The notes under the pieces: generated by a model | Databases searched by the model: none | Told to the model about the DNA's origin: nothing | The model's input: only the letters and a program-made list of their open reading frames with translations | Program-made: the position numbers and the translations under genes | Shown: positions 1-12,821 of the stretch, one piece after another | Layout of the letters: each line of letters starts with the position of its first letter | How positions within the stretch are numbered: the stretch's first letter is position 1 | NCBI GenBank assembly: GCA_900472675.1 | Contig: UCJA01000001.1 | Span: forward strand, 62,001-126,000 | Length of the DNA: 64,000 bases | Source of the DNA: Hyphomicrobiales bacterium | Lineage (GTDB): Bacteria; Pseudomonadota; Alphaproteobacteria; Rhizobiales; Rhizobiaceae | Direction of reading: 5' to 3'

Positions 1-1
1 T

Positions 2-1267
2 CGGTCTTCTGCGGCCGGCCCATTTTCGTCCTTCGAACGGATGGTCGCCTGGCGCTACCTGCGCTCGCGTCGCAAGGAAGCCTTCATTTCGGTGATCGCC
101 GGGTTTTCCTTCGTGGGTATCATGCTGGGCGTCGCTACGCTGATCATCGTCATGGCGGTGATGAACGGTTTCCGCACCGAACTGATTTCCCGCATCCTTG
201 GCATCAACGGCCACATGATCGTGCAGCCGGTGGATGCGCCGTTTACCGATTACGCCGAACTCACCAAGAAGTTTGCAGCCGTGCCCGGCGTTCGCATGGC
301 GCTGCCGCTGGTCGAGGGGCAGACGCTCGCCTCCGGACGGGGCGGGGCAGGCTCCGGCGCTCTGGTGCGGGGCGTGCGTCCCGAAGACCTGGAAAAGGTG
401 AAGGAGGTGTCCTCCAACATCAAGTCCGGCGATATGGTGGGCTTTGCCTCGGGGCAGGGCGTGCTCGTCGGATCACGGCTGGCGGCGCAGCTTGGCCTTT
501 CGGCCGGCGACCAGATCACGCTGATTTCGCCCGAAGGCGACGTGACGCCGATGGGCGTCAACCCGCGCGTCAAATCCTATCCGGTATCGGGCATCTTCGA
601 GATCGGCATGTCGGAATATGATGCGACGATCATCTACATGCCGCTCGAGGAGGCGCAGAACTATTTCAACGCGGGCGGCATCGTGCAGTCGATCGAGCTG
701 TTCATCGACAGCCCCGATGCGGTGGACGACCTGCGGCCGCTCGTGGAAGCGGCAGCCGGACGGCAGATCTTCGTCAGCGACTGGCGGCAGCGCAACCAGA
801 CCTTCTTCTCGGCGCTGCAGGTCGAACGCAACGTGATGTTCATGATCCTGACGCTGATCGTGCTGGTGGCTGCGCTTAACATCATTTCCGGCCTCATCAT
901 GCTGGTGAAGGACAAGGGCAGCGATATCGCCATCCTGCGCACCATGGGCGCCGGCGCCGGCGCCATCATGCGCATCTTCTTCATGACGGGGGCCGCAATC
1001 GGCATCGTCGGCACGCTTGCCGGCGTTCTGCTCGGTGTGCTGGTCTGCCTCAACATCGAATCGATCCGGCAGTTCTTCTCCTGGGTCTCCGGCACCGTGC
1101 TGTTCAACCCCGAGCTCTACTTCCTCAGCGAGCTGCCGGCGGAAATGAGTCTGAGCGAAACGCTGTCGGTTGTCGGCATGGCCCTTGTCCTGTCCTTTAT
1201 CGCTACCATCTTCCCGGCCTGGCGTGCCTCGCGGCTCGATCCGGTCCAGGCACTCCGCTACGAATAG
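2..1267 (+). CDS. lolE: Lipoprotein-releasing ABC transporter permease (LolC/LolE family), 5' end outside window
   Basis: Inner-membrane permease of the Lol system, which extracts outer-membrane lipoproteins from the inner membrane and hands them to LolA. The frame is open from base 2 (reading [13 protein letters not shown]) into the first internal Met at 41, so the true start lies upstream. There is an N-terminal membrane span right after [12 protein letters not shown], a large periplasmic MacB-PCD-like region (about residues 45-270), and three C-terminal spans of the FtsX type. It is followed after 13 bp by lolD, its ATPase. Rhizobia usually have one LolC/E-type permease, so the C versus E label is conventional. 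Confidence 0.9.
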   Translation, partial: RSSAAGPFSSFERMVAWRYLRSRRKEAFISVIAGFSFVGIMLGVATLIIVMAVMNGFRTELISRILGINGHMIVQPVDAPFTDYAELTKKFAAVPGVRMALPLVEGQTLASGRGGAGSGALVRGVRPEDLEKVKEVSSNIKSGDMVGFASGQGVLVGSRLAAQLGLSAGDQITLISPEGDVTPMGVNPRVKSYPVSGIFEIGMSEYDATIIYMPLEEAQNYFNAGGIVQSIELFIDSPDAVDDLRPLVEAAAGRQIFVSDWRQRNQTFFSALQVERNVMFMILTLIVLVAALNIISGLIMLVKDKGSDIAILRTMGAGAGAIMRIFFMTGAAIGIVGTLAGVLLGVLVCLNIESIRQFFSWVSGTVLFNPELYFLSELPAEMSLSETLSVVGMALVLSFIATIFPAWRASRLDPVQALRYE

Positions 1268-1280
1268 GATTAGGGTTCAT

Positions 1281-1964
1281 ATGCCACGCAAACCGGTTTT
1301 GCAGCTTTCTGCCGTCGAGCGCCATTATGGTCAGGCCGAAACGACGCTGTCGATCCTGACCGGCGCGGATTTCACGCTGCACAGCGGCGAGATCGTTGCG
1401 CTGGTGGCGCCGTCGGGCACGGGCAAATCGACGCTGCTGCACCTGGCCGGGCTGCTCGAGCACCCCGACGCCGGCGATGTGTCGATCGGCGGACGCTCCT
1501 GCAACGGGCTTTCGGACGAGGAGCGGACGGCCATCCGCCGCGACGACATCGGCTTCGTCTACCAGTTCCACCACCTGCTGCCGGAGTTCACGGCGCTTGA
1601 AAACATCATGATGCCGCAGCTGATTGCCGGCCTCACGAAGGCCGAGGCTGCCGAACGCGCGGGCCAGTTGCTCGATTACATGCGGATCGGCCACCGGGGC
1701 GACCATCGTCCTTCAGAGCTTTCCGGCGGGGAGCAGCAACGCGTGGCGATTGCGCGTGCGGTGGCCAATGCGCCGCGGGTGCTTCTGGCCGACGAGCCGA
1801 CCGGCAACCTCGACCCAACCACCGCTTCCTATGTGTTCGATGCGCTGGAGGCGCTGGTGCGGCAATCGGGTCTGGCGGCGCTGATCGCCACCCACAACCA
1901 TGATCTTGCCCAGCGAATGGACCGCCGCATCACGCTCGATGCCGGCAAAGTCGTCGAGATGTAG
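1281..1964 (+). CDS. lolD: Lipoprotein-releasing ABC transporter ATP-binding protein LolD
   Basis: ATPase that powers lipoprotein release with the upstream permease. The 227-residue product has Walker A (APSGTGKST, in which the usual first Gly is Ala), the Q-loop region, ABC signature LSGGEQQR, Walker [13 protein letters not shown] and the switch His in ATHNHD. The [14 protein letters not shown] and DEPTGNLD strings are typical of the LolD/MacB/FtsE group. I chose ATG 1281 ([17 protein letters not shown]) because the family starts there; longer in-frame extensions run back inside lolE. It lies 13 bp after lolE and is almost certainly cotranscribed. Confidence 0.93.
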   Translation: MPRKPVLQLSAVERHYGQAETTLSILTGADFTLHSGEIVALVAPSGTGKSTLLHLAGLLEHPDAGDVSIGGRSCNGLSDEERTAIRRDDIGFVYQFHHLLPEFTALENIMMPQLIAGLTKAEAAERAGQLLDYMRIGHRGDHRPSELSGGEQQRVAIARAVANAPRVLLADEPTGNLDPTTASYVFDALEALVRQSGLAALIATHNHDLAQRMDRRITLDAGKVVEM

Positions 1965-2156
1965 GCACGGTCTGCCGGCCTACCTGCGGGTGGCGCCGGC
2001 GAAGAGATCTTGGGCCGCCTGAAGCTTCAATGCTCTCTTGAGATATCCTCCAGCGCGATCCCGTCGCGCTGTTCAAATAGACGTTGAATCCGTTGGCGAT
2101 CTATTGTCGACTGTTGACCGAGCAAATCGTCGGATGCTTGTTCGGGAAATATATCG

Positions 2157-3302
2157 ATGGATGATTATTTTCGGAACAAGCTGAATATAAATAGCCAAGC
2201 CAGGCCCGGCGACGTCGTGGGCGTGCAATATCTCAGGGGTATTGCGGCGTTGGCCGTCCTGATCGATCATGCTGCCGGCATGGCGGCGTCGCAGACGTAT
2301 TTTGGCCGGAACGTGCTCGATGGCGCTTTGTCCTATGGCGCGATCGGTGTCGATATCTTCTTTATGATCAGTGGGTTCATCATCACGATCGTTTCCCTTG
2401 GGAAAGACGATCTCAAGCCGACCGTCAGCCTACGGGAGTTTTTCGTCAGGCGGTTCATCCGCATCGTTCCGCTGATGTGGGCGGCGATCCTCTCCTACGC
2501 CGCCATGCGGTGGTTGAGCATCCAAGAGTTGCCGCTCAACTCCTATATCAACGCGATCCTGCTTCTGCCTGTCGGTGATGTTGATCCGAACAACATCTGG
2601 ACCCTGCGGCACGAAGCCATTTTCTATCTGTTGTTTGCGGTAACGTTTTTGCACCGTCGGGCCTTCCGGTGGATGATCGGGATATGGATCCTGGCTCCCC
2701 TCGCTCTGTCGCCGCTCGGCCTTGAAGCAGGCGTCGACAAGCCATGGCTCGAACAACTGCTTTGGAATGTGGGGCATCCTGCGAACATCGAGTTCGGGTT
2801 GGGTCTGGCTGTGGGCCTTATCTGGCTGAAGTGGTCGCATGCCTTCAAAGTCTCAGTGCCCGCGCTTCTCACGGCAACACTCGTTTATTTCGGAGCACTC
2901 TGGGCTGTTGCGTTCTGGTTCCACCTGGAACTTGCGAGGTTGCCCGATACGCCATTGCTTGCAGCAGCTTTTGCGCCGTTGCTTCTTCTGGCCGCGCACG
3001 CCAAATCCCAAAACCCATCAAGGCTAGGTCTTTTGCTGGGTTCGGCGTCCTTTTCGATCTACCTCTTTCATCCGCATATCCTTTCGGCAGGCCTGACCCT
3101 CTGGCGCAGGTTGGCTCCGGGAACCCAGCCTGAAGTGGTGGTCGCAGGGACCAGCGTCTTCGCTGTGCTTGTCAGCCTGCTGATCTATCTCGTGGTCGAA
3201 TTGCCGCTTGTTGCGGCTTGCGGGAGGCTGACCGGGCGGAAGGAAGGTCCAAAGCCTCCCGTCGGCCGGCAGGTCGCGCAAGCTTCCTCGATGCCACCTT
3301 AA
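2157..3302 (+). CDS. Acyltransferase family 3 (OafA/YrhL-like) membrane protein
   Basis: Integral-membrane O-acyltransferase of the Acyl_transf_3 family, which moves acetyl or other acyl groups onto cell-surface sugars. The 381-residue product has the family opening QYLRGIAALAVLIDHAAG, the glycine-rich second span GAIGVDIFFMISGFII, the arginine pair RRFIRIVPLMW and about ten hydrophobic spans. The His of the early LIDHA string is in the place of the conserved catalytic His. Nothing in the flanks names the substrate; exopolysaccharide, LPS or Nod-factor-like glycans are all possible. Codon use looks a little less GC-biased than in the neighbours. Confidence 0.85.
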   Translation: MDDYFRNKLNINSQARPGDVVGVQYLRGIAALAVLIDHAAGMAASQTYFGRNVLDGALSYGAIGVDIFFMISGFIITIVSLGKDDLKPTVSLREFFVRRFIRIVPLMWAAILSYAAMRWLSIQELPLNSYINAILLLPVGDVDPNNIWTLRHEAIFYLLFAVTFLHRRAFRWMIGIWILAPLALSPLGLEAGVDKPWLEQLLWNVGHPANIEFGLGLAVGLIWLKWSHAFKVSVPALLTATLVYFGALWAVAFWFHLELARLPDTPLLAAAFAPLLLLAAHAKSQNPSRLGLLLGSASFSIYLFHPHILSAGLTLWRRLAPGTQPEVVVAGTSVFAVLVSLLIYLVVELPLVAACGRLTGRKEGPKPPVGRQVAQASSMPP

Positions 3303-3321
3303 CCATAGGTGCCAATCTCGC

Positions 3322-3377
3322 GTTCTTATTTTGTTCCTGCCATTGACTCTCAGACAAAGAGAGAACAAAATAGAAAC
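3322..3377 (+). promoter_or_regulatory. LexA box(es) and sigma70-like promoter of the small membrane peptide gene
   Basis: GTTCTTATTTTGTTC at 3322-3336 matches the alphaproteobacterial LexA box GTTC-N7-GTTC exactly. A -35-like TTGACT lies at 3343-3348 and, 17 bp on, CAAAAT at 3366-3371. A second, one-mismatch box in the other orientation (GAAC-N7-AAAC, 3363-3377) overlaps the -10. A promoter bracketed by two boxes fits LexA repression. The box consensus is established for alphaproteobacteria; the promoter hexamers are my reading. Confidence 0.65.
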
Positions 3378-3398
3378 ATACAAGAACGGGAGACGACA

Positions 3399-3485
3399 AT
3401 GACTGACCTGCTTCGTGACATTGCGGCATTCGCTTCCATCATCACCTTCGTCGTCAGCCTCTCGATGATCGTGCTGGTGATGTAG
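3399..3485 (+). CDS. 28-residue single-span membrane peptide, probably SOS-induced
   Basis: ATG 3399 to TAG 3483-3485, with Shine-Dalgarno GGGAGA about 5 bases upstream. The product starts MTDLLRDIAAFASII and ends SMIVLVM: a short polar, charged head (D3, R6, D7) and one hydrophobic helix of about 20 residues with no charged residue after D7. It is preceded by an exact LexA box and followed 98 bp later by dnaE. In size, topology and regulation it resembles Caulobacter SidA, the 29-residue SOS-induced inner-membrane inhibitor of FtsW, and also the LexA-controlled E. coli toxin TisB. Homology to either cannot be judged at this length. It could also be a leader peptide of dnaE. Confidence 0.6.
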   Translation: MTDLLRDIAAFASIITFVVSLSMIVLVM

Positions 3486-3583
3486 CCTTTGGGCGGAAAC
3501 CGTTAAGAACGGAATTCAAAGCTGGACTCTCCCGTGCCCGCGCCTGAGAGTGCCCCTCTTCACATAATGGGTACGGCGCGGAT

Positions 3584-7081
<3,498 letters not shown>

Positions 7082-7099
7082 GCCCCACATGCCTGGCGA

Positions 7100-8491
7100 T
7101 CAGTAGAGGCCGATCGCGCGGTAGCGGGTGATCGACCGGTCGGTGCTCTGTCGCGCCGGCTTGTCGGAGACCTGCTGCACGGACGCGTCGTCGATTTGTC
7201 CGCCGGTCACGGTGATGAAGTCGGTGCCGCTGCCGGTCTCGTGGCCAGTTCCCTGATCGTTGATGGTGATCGAGGTCCCGTCGGTCATGGCGACCTCGAT
7301 CCGGTCGCGGATTTCGGCGGGAATTTCGATGCGATCGAGCGCCGCCTTGGCGGAATCGGTCACTGTCGGCTCGTTTTCGACGGTGATGCGCAGCCGCTGC
7401 ATCATGGCGGCGGGTAGCCGGTTGGGCAGCGTGATGGCGTGCCATTCGGCCGTCTCTGCGTCCCGGTCCACCTTGTCTGCGGTGATGAGGTGGGTGCCGA
7501 GCGCAACTTCCGGGTTCTTGATCCCGACTGGCGCCTCAAACATCGGCTTGAAGTTCTGCCGCACCATGATCTGGCCGGCGGGCGGCCTGGGCTTGTCCGC
7601 CGATGCATAGAGCGCCTCGATAAACTTCGCGCTGATCATCGGCCCCTTCATGGGCAGGTTCTTCCAGCGCTTGAAGCCGGCAATCGCGTCGCGGGTCATC
7701 GGGCCGGCAAAGCCATCGCTGCCGCCGGTGTCGAAGCCAAGCTCCTCCAGCAGAACCTGGGCGTCCATCAGGGTTTCCCGGTCGCTCCGGCGGGTGATCA
7801 GGATGCGCAGCGGCGCGGTGTTGCGGTCGACTTCGACCGTTTCGGTATCGTCCTCCATCGCCATGGGCTGGGCGGGATCGGAATCATGGATGACCGCCGG
7901 GTTGGCGGGGACGTTCATGGCCACTTCCACGGGCTTTTTGGCGCGGCTGATGGAGGATGTACGCAGATTTGTATCCGGCAACAGCGGCCCGGCGGGCAGC
8001 GGCTTGTGGGGGGTGAACAGCACAACATCGTCGATCCGCTCCGGAACGACGAGTCCGTCGGTTACGATGACATGGGCACCGGTGTGGGTCATCTGGTAGA
8101 GCGAGGTCGCGAAAGCCTTGGGCAGGCGGATGCAGCCGTGCGATGCCGGGTAGTTCGGCACGACGCCTTCATGCAGGGCAATGCCGGACCAGGTCAGGCG
8201 CTGCATAAAGGGCATGGGCGCGTTCGAGTAGATGTTCGATTCGTGATATTTTGCTTTGCCAAGGATCGAGAAGATGCCGCCCGGCGTGGTGTGGCCTGAC
8301 TTGCCGGTCGAAACCTTCGAGGTCGCGACGACCGTCTCGCCGTCATAGACGACCAGCGACTGCTTTTCCTTGGAAACGATGATCTGCAGGGCGCGGGAGT
8401 TATCCGCGAAAGCTGCGGGCGACAACATGGTCGCGGACAATAGACTGAAACCAAAAACCAGGCGACGCAACATTCCCAACCTCATACGCAA
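7100..8491 (-). CDS. L,D-transpeptidase (YkuD domain) with peptidoglycan-binding domain
   Basis: Periplasmic enzyme expected to make 3-3 peptidoglycan cross-links or attach proteins to peptidoglycan. The 463 residues start with a signal peptide (cleavage expected after AAFA, residue about 29). A YkuD domain (about 35-145) follows, with the catalytic motif SHGCIRLP (His118, Cys120), and then a peptidoglycan_binding_1-like stretch (VLLEELGFDTGG to FKRWKNLP) near 245-285. The C-terminal 150 residues are unassigned. Rhizobiales rely heavily on L,D-transpeptidases for polar growth. It converges on dnaE with 18 bp between stops. Confidence 0.88.
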   Translation of the reverse strand: MRMRLGMLRRLVFGFSLLSATMLSPAAFADNSRALQIIVSKEKQSLVVYDGETVVATSKVSTGKSGHTTPGGIFSILGKAKYHESNIYSNAPMPFMQRLTWSGIALHEGVVPNYPASHGCIRLPKAFATSLYQMTHTGAHVIVTDGLVVPERIDDVVLFTPHKPLPAGPLLPDTNLRTSSISRAKKPVEVAMNVPANPAVIHDSDPAQPMAMEDDTETVEVDRNTAPLRILITRRSDRETLMDAQVLLEELGFDTGGSDGFAGPMTRDAIAGFKRWKNLPMKGPMISAKFIEALYASADKPRPPAGQIMVRQNFKPMFEAPVGIKNPEVALGTHLITADKVDRDAETAEWHAITLPNRLPAAMMQRLRITVENEPTVTDSAKAALDRIEIPAEIRDRIEVAMTDGTSITINDQGTGHETGSGTDFITVTGGQIDDASVQQVSDKPARQSTDRSITRYRAIGLY

Positions 8492-8579
8492 TACACCCCT
8501 CTCATATTAGAGATTGAGGTTTAAGGAAGGTTATCACGACCGATAATAGATTGGGTTAAATGCGTAAAAGAATCACGCT

Positions 8580-9872
8580 TCATTGATCGCGACGGCGGCT
8601 ACCGAATGTGTAGCCGGTCTCGACTGCGGTCGTGCCGAACTTGGCGCGCAGCTTGTCCATCGCGGCCTCCGCGGCTGCCCGCCGGCCGGCGTTGTGGTCG
8701 ACGAGATCGGGCGGATCGGCGAGAACCGGATCGCAGAGGTCCGTGACGCCGATGCCGATCAGGCGGAATTTCGTGCCGTCGGTTTCCTTTTCCATCAGCG
8801 CCAGTCCGGCCCGGAAAATCCGGTCGGCGAGCTGCGTCGGATCCTCCAGCCGGCGGTTGCGGGTGCGGCTCCTGAAGTCAGCGCTCTTCATCTTCAGCAC
8901 CACCGTGTGGCCGGCAAGCTCCTGCTTCTTCAGCCGTAGGGAGACTTTCTCGGAGAGACGGCGCAGGATCGGCACCAGGTCCTCCTTGCGGGAGATGTCG
9001 CCGGAGAAGGTGGTTTCCGCGGAGACACTTTTCGCCTCGTCGTTAATATGGACCTCGCGGTCATCGATGCCGCGGGCCAGCCGAAACAGCCGCTGGCCCA
9101 TGGTGCCGTAGCGCCGCATCAGTGCCGTCTCCTCCATGGTCTGGAGCTGGCCGATGGTGCGGATGCCATCGCCTTCCAGAGTGGCGGCGAAGGCCTTGCC
9201 GACGCCCCAGATGGTGGTGACGGGGCGGGGCCTCAGAAACTCGAGCGCCTCCTCGCGACCGATGACAGAGAAGCCGCGCGGCTTTTGCAGATCGGAGGCG
9301 ACCTTGGCCAGGAACTTGCAATAGGAGAGGCCGACCGAAACGGTGATGCCGAGTTCGTTTTCCACACGCTTCGTGAAGCGGGCAAGGATGCGGGCGGGTG
9401 GATCCCGGTGCAGCTGCTGGGTGCCGGCGAGCTCCAGAAAGGCCTCATCGATCGAAAGAGGCTGCACCAGCGGTGTCAGATCCTGCATCAGGCTGCGGAC
9501 CTGCCGGCCGACCGTCGCATATTTCTCCATGTCGGGCCGGATGATGACCGCGTCCGGACAGAGCTCCAACGCCTGGAACATGGGCATGGCGGAACGGACG
9601 CCGCTGATACGGGCAATATAGCAGCAGGTGGAGACGACGCCCCGCTTGCCGCCGCCGATGATCACCGGCCGGTCGGCGAGCTCTGGATTGTCGCGCTTTT
9701 CGATGGTCGCGTAGAAGGCGTCGCAATCGACATGCGCCAGCGTCAGCCCATAGAGTTCCTTGTGCCCAAGCAGCCGCGGACTGCCGCAGTGTCGGCAGCG
9801 CCGGGTATCGCTGACCTGCTCACTTAAGCAGTCGCGACAGAAGGCGGGCATCTTGTCAGGAGCGGGGGTCAT
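8580..9872 (-). CDS. dinB: DNA polymerase IV (Y-family, DinB) with N-terminal zinc ribbon
   Basis: Error-prone translesion polymerase. It has the catalytic motif [10 protein letters not shown] and SIDEAFLEL, a fingers/thumb region with helix-hairpin-helix [12 protein letters not shown], and a little-finger domain. An N-terminal CxxC...CxxC (CRDC, CRHC) zinc-ribbon-like extension is typical of one rhizobial DinB type. The frame continues upstream to a TTG at 9911, but that stretch contains the LexA box at 9878-9892, so I start at ATG 9872 (MTPAPDK, 430 residues); ATG 9851 (MPAFCRDC) is possible. No Shine-Dalgarno is visible at either, so a leaderless or nearly leaderless mRNA is plausible. Confidence 0.92.
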   Translation of the reverse strand: MTPAPDKMPAFCRDCLSEQVSDTRRCRHCGSPRLLGHKELYGLTLAHVDCDAFYATIEKRDNPELADRPVIIGGGKRGVVSTCCYIARISGVRSAMPMFQALELCPDAVIIRPDMEKYATVGRQVRSLMQDLTPLVQPLSIDEAFLELAGTQQLHRDPPARILARFTKRVENELGITVSVGLSYCKFLAKVASDLQKPRGFSVIGREEALEFLRPRPVTTIWGVGKAFAATLEGDGIRTIGQLQTMEETALMRRYGTMGQRLFRLARGIDDREVHINDEAKSVSAETTFSGDISRKEDLVPILRRLSEKVSLRLKKQELAGHTVVLKMKSADFRSRTRNRRLEDPTQLADRIFRAGLALMEKETDGTKFRLIGIGVTDLCDPVLADPPDLVDHNAGRRAAAEAAMDKLRAKFGTTAVETGYTFGSRRRDQ

Positions 9873-9877
9873 TGCCG

Positions 9878-9892
9878 GAACAAAGGTTGAAC
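9878..9892 (-). promoter_or_regulatory. LexA box of dinB
   Basis: On the minus strand GTTCAACCTTTGTTC is an exact GTTC-N7-GTTC direct repeat. It ends 5 bases before the chosen dinB ATG. Its position argues against the longer TTG start of dinB and predicts SOS induction. Confidence 0.7.
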
Positions 9893-9961
9893 GCAGCCAC
9901 GTTAACGCCAAGACGCGGGGTTCTCAAGCGCTGCTCGCCGACTGTCCCTTCGTCTCAGGCT

Positions 9962-10612
9962 TTATTTGGCAGCCTTGCGAAAGTGATCGCGAATGAGGTC
10001 TGCCGCATGGGGCCAGTCCATGGCGCGCGGCACGCCATCGCCGGCCTTGGGCGCAAGCAAGTGAAGTTCCGAATCCGGCATCATATGCAGCACCAGGCAT
10101 TCGGGCACGTGATCCTGCACCGACTGCAGGTTATGCACCATGTCGTCGATGAAGACGCAAGGCTGGCCGCGCGTCCCGTGCAGCTTGCGCAGGATCGGCC
10201 CCTTAGGCTCCTCGCTGGCGACCAGCGGAAACTCCAGGCCCAGTCGGTCGAGCAGGCGGCGCCGCGGTTCCCGGTAGCGGGGCGGCATAGCGGTGAGGAA
10301 GACAACGTCGGCTTCGCTGGAGAGGTCAGACAGCGTTTCCACCACATGGTCGAAGGGGACCTGGTATGTTTCCTGCACTTCGACGAAGCTCTCGATCAGG
10401 TTGCGCACATCCGTCGCTTCCAGCGCCTCCTGCGTCTCGCGGGCGACGATGTTGCCGGTCAGCCGGAAGGAACGGGGGATGAGCTCATGACCGCCAGCCA
10501 GCAGAAAATCCTGGAAGGGTGCAGCAAAATGCAAAACCACGTCGTCCACATCGCACACCACCAGCGGGCGATCGGACAGACGGACGTGCGAAAGATCGAG
10601 GATCTCGCCCAT
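9962..10612 (-). CDS. HAD-superfamily hydrolase-like protein
   Basis: A 216-residue protein with the HAD nucleophile motif DVDDVVLHF near residue 21 (first Asp nucleophile, second Asp acid/base), a motif II-like FLTAMPPRYREPRRR and a motif III/IV-like VFIDDMVHNLQS. This arrangement suggests a small phosphatase; the substrate is unknown. ATG 10612 follows a good GGAGG Shine-Dalgarno; the longer frame to 10684 has none and would overlap the upstream gene. It lies 17 bp downstream of the DUF3572 gene in the same direction. Confidence 0.7.
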   Translation of the reverse strand: MGEILDLSHVRLSDRPLVVCDVDDVVLHFAAPFQDFLLAGGHELIPRSFRLTGNIVARETQEALEATDVRNLIESFVEVQETYQVPFDHVVETLSDLSSEADVVFLTAMPPRYREPRRRLLDRLGLEFPLVASEEPKGPILRKLHGTRGQPCVFIDDMVHNLQSVQDHVPECLVLHMMPDSELHLLAPKAGDGVPRAMDWPHAADLIRDHFRKAAK

Positions 10613-10628
10613 GACGGGGTGTTCCTCC

Positions 10629-10943
10629 CTATGCGTCGCCGGAACCGAAACCCGGTCCGCTGTAGTGGTGGGATGCCGCGGCAACCGCCTCGGGCTTGGT
10701 GCCGGTTGCCTCGCAGAAGGCCATCAGCGTCGGTTCGTGGGCCATCAGGAAGTCGATCATACCGGCCAGGAACTGCGGATCGTCGACCGCACCCCTGAGT
10801 TGATTGGGCTGCATTCCGGAAAGCGCCAGGAAGCGACTGAGCATGTCGGGTTCGCCAGCCAGCCAGCCCAGCACCGCTCCTGCCACTTCCTCAGCCTGAA
10901 CGGCCCCTTTTCGAATTCCCTGCTGATCGTGCCGCATCGCCAA
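10629..10943 (-). CDS. DUF3572 family protein
   Basis: A 104-residue, mostly helical protein with the family core VLGWLAGEPDMLSRFLALSG and QFLAGMIDFLMAHEPTLMAFCEATG. I recognise it as the DUF3572 protein commonly found divergent from divK in Rhizobiales. Function unknown. It is transcribed away from divK and probably cotranscribed with the HAD gene. Confidence 0.75.
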   Translation of the reverse strand: MAMRHDQQGIRKGAVQAEEVAGAVLGWLAGEPDMLSRFLALSGMQPNQLRGAVDDPQFLAGMIDFLMAHEPTLMAFCEATGTKPEAVAAASHHYSGPGFGSGDA

Positions 10944-11069
10944 TCGGTTACCTCTTTCTCAACTAAATCCGATTAACCTCTACCGAGCACCGCTCCGTGG
11001 AATCGACCGCCCGGAGAACTTATATGGTGAATGCAGGCTTGCAAGCTGCGATTTAAGGAACGGATCAGC

Positions 11070-11441
11070 ATGCCCAAAAGGGTCATGATTGTCGAAGACA
11101 ACGAGCTCAACATGAAGCTCTTCCGCGACCTGATCGAAGCATCAGGTTACGAGACTATCCAGACGCGCAATGGCATGGAAGCGCTGGATCTTGCCCGAAA
11201 ATACCGTCCTGACCTGATCCTGATGGATATCCAGCTGCCGGAAGTGTCCGGGCTGGAGGTCACGAAGTGGCTCAAGGAAGACGACGAGCTGCACGTCATC
11301 CCGGTCATCGCCGTCACGGCCTTCGCCATGAAGGGCGACGAGGAGCGTATCCGGCAGGGTGGCTGCGAGGCCTATGTTTCCAAGCCAATTTCGGTGCCCA
11401 AGTTCATCGAGACCATCAAGACCTATCTCGGCGACGCGTAA
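11070..11441 (+). CDS. divK: Single-domain response regulator DivK
   Basis: Essential polarity and cell-cycle regulator: phosphorylated by DivJ and dephosphorylated by PleC, it tunes the CckA-ChpT-CtrA pathway through DivL. The 123 residues form one receiver domain with the acidic pair VEDN (D10), phospho-acceptor Asp53 ([10 protein letters not shown]), Thr/Ser switch VTAFAM and conserved Lys in VSKPI. ATG 11070 follows an AAGGA Shine-Dalgarno; the frame extends back 13 codons without support. pleD follows after 9 bp, the conserved divK-pleD operon. Confidence 0.96.
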   Translation: MPKRVMIVEDNELNMKLFRDLIEASGYETIQTRNGMEALDLARKYRPDLILMDIQLPEVSGLEVTKWLKEDDELHVIPVIAVTAFAMKGDEERIRQGGCEAYVSKPISVPKFIETIKTYLGDA

Positions 11442-11450
11442 GGGCGGATC

Positions 11451-12821
11451 ATGACAGCACGCATCCTCGTCGTCGACGATGTTCCCGCCAACCTGAAGCT
11501 GCTGGAAGCCCGGCTGCTGGCCGAATATTTCGACGTGCTGACGGCTGAGGATGGCTACAAGGCACTCGCCATCTGCGACGCCACCCATGTCGACGTGATC
11601 CTGCTTGACGTGATGATGCCGGGCATCGACGGGTTCGAGGTCTGCGAGCGGCTGAAGGCCAATCCCCGCACCGCCCATATCCCGGTGGTCATGGTGACAG
11701 CACTGGACCAGCCGTCCGACCGCGTCCGCGGCCTGAAGGCGGGAGCCGACGACTTCCTGACCAAGCCGGTCAATGACCTGCAACTGATTTCCCGGGTGAA
11801 GAGCCTGGTGCGGCTGAAGACGCTGAGCGATGAACTTCGCATCCGTGCAGACACGGCCCATAACCTCGTGCTGGAAGACATGCTGAAGGGCGCGGACGGC
11901 CGCGAAGAGGCTGGGCAGGTGCTGCTGGTAGATAACCGCGCGAGTTCGCAGGAACGCATCGTGCGGACACTGAAGCCCATCGCCCAGGTGACCGCGATGT
12001 CCGATCCGCAGGCAGCGCTGTTTGAAGCCGCCGAGCACCCGTTCGACCTGGTGATCGTCAATGCCGCGGTGGAGGAATACGATCCCTTACGTCTCTGCTC
12101 GCAATTGCGCTCGCTCGAGCGGACGCGCTTCCTGCCGATGCTGCTGGTGACCGAACTCGGAAACGACGAGATGGTGGTCCGCGCGCTCGACATCGGCGTC
12201 AACGACTACATCGTGCGTCCGATCGATCCGAATGAACTGGTGGCCCGCACACTCACCCAGATCAAGCGCAAGCGCTACAATGACCGGCTGCGCATGAGCG
12301 TTCGCCAGACCATCGAGCTTGCGGTTACCGATGCCCTGACGGGGCTGCAGAACCGCCGCTATCTGGACAACCACCTCAAGGTGCTGTTCAACCGCGCCGC
12401 CGCCCGGTCGCGAACCCTGTCGATCTGCATCACCGATATCGACCGCTTCAAATCTGTGAACGATACGTACGGGCATGATGCAGGGGACGAGGTGCTGCGC
12501 CAGTTCGCCGCGCGGATCCGCGCCACCGTCCGCGGTGCGGATCTCGCCTGCCGCTATGGTGGCGAGGAGTTCGTGGTGGTGATGCCGGATACGGATGCGC
12601 ATGCGGCGGCGGCCATCGCCGAGCGTCTTCGCGATTCGATCGAGCGGAGCCCCTTCGTGCTGAAGACCGCCGGAGTGGCGCTCAACATCACCGCCTCGCT
12701 TGGCATCGCGTGCAACAGCATGGGGGCGGATACGCCCGAGCAACTTCTGAAGCAGGCGGACATGGCGCTCTACGAGGCAAAGAACGCCGGCCGCAACCGC
12801 GTTGTGGCCGCCGCGGCCTGA
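11451..12821 (+). CDS. pleD: Diguanylate cyclase response regulator PleD
   Basis: Makes c-di-GMP at the pole when phosphorylated by DivJ; in Caulobacter it drives the swarmer-to-stalked transition. The 456 residues are REC1 (Asp53 in VILLDVMMPG), a degenerate REC2 (about 150-275) and a GGDEF domain with active-site GGEEF at 370-374. The product-inhibition site RxxD (RGAD, 361-364) sits five residues before it, as in Caulobacter PleD. The start lies 9 bp after divK. Confidence 0.96.
   Translation: MTARILVVDDVPANLKLLEARLLAEYFDVLTAEDGYKALAICDATHVDVILLDVMMPGIDGFEVCERLKANPRTAHIPVVMVTALDQPSDRVRGLKAGADDFLTKPVNDLQLISRVKSLVRLKTLSDELRIRADTAHNLVLEDMLKGADGREEAGQVLLVDNRASSQERIVRTLKPIAQVTAMSDPQAALFEAAEHPFDLVIVNAAVEEYDPLRLCSQLRSLERTRFLPMLLVTELGNDEMVVRALDIGVNDYIVRPIDPNELVARTLTQIKRKRYNDRLRMSVRQTIELAVTDALTGLQNRRYLDNHLKVLFNRAAARSRTLSICITDIDRFKSVNDTYGHDAGDEVLRQFAARIRATVRGADLACRYGGEEFVVVMPDTDAHAAAAIAERLRDSIERSPFVLKTAGVALNITASLGIACNSMGADTPEQLLKQADMALYEAKNAGRNRVVAAAA

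Noticed and set aside
9873..9911. Longer dinB start at TTG 9911
   Set aside because: The added codons consist largely of the LexA operator; family members begin near MTPAP.
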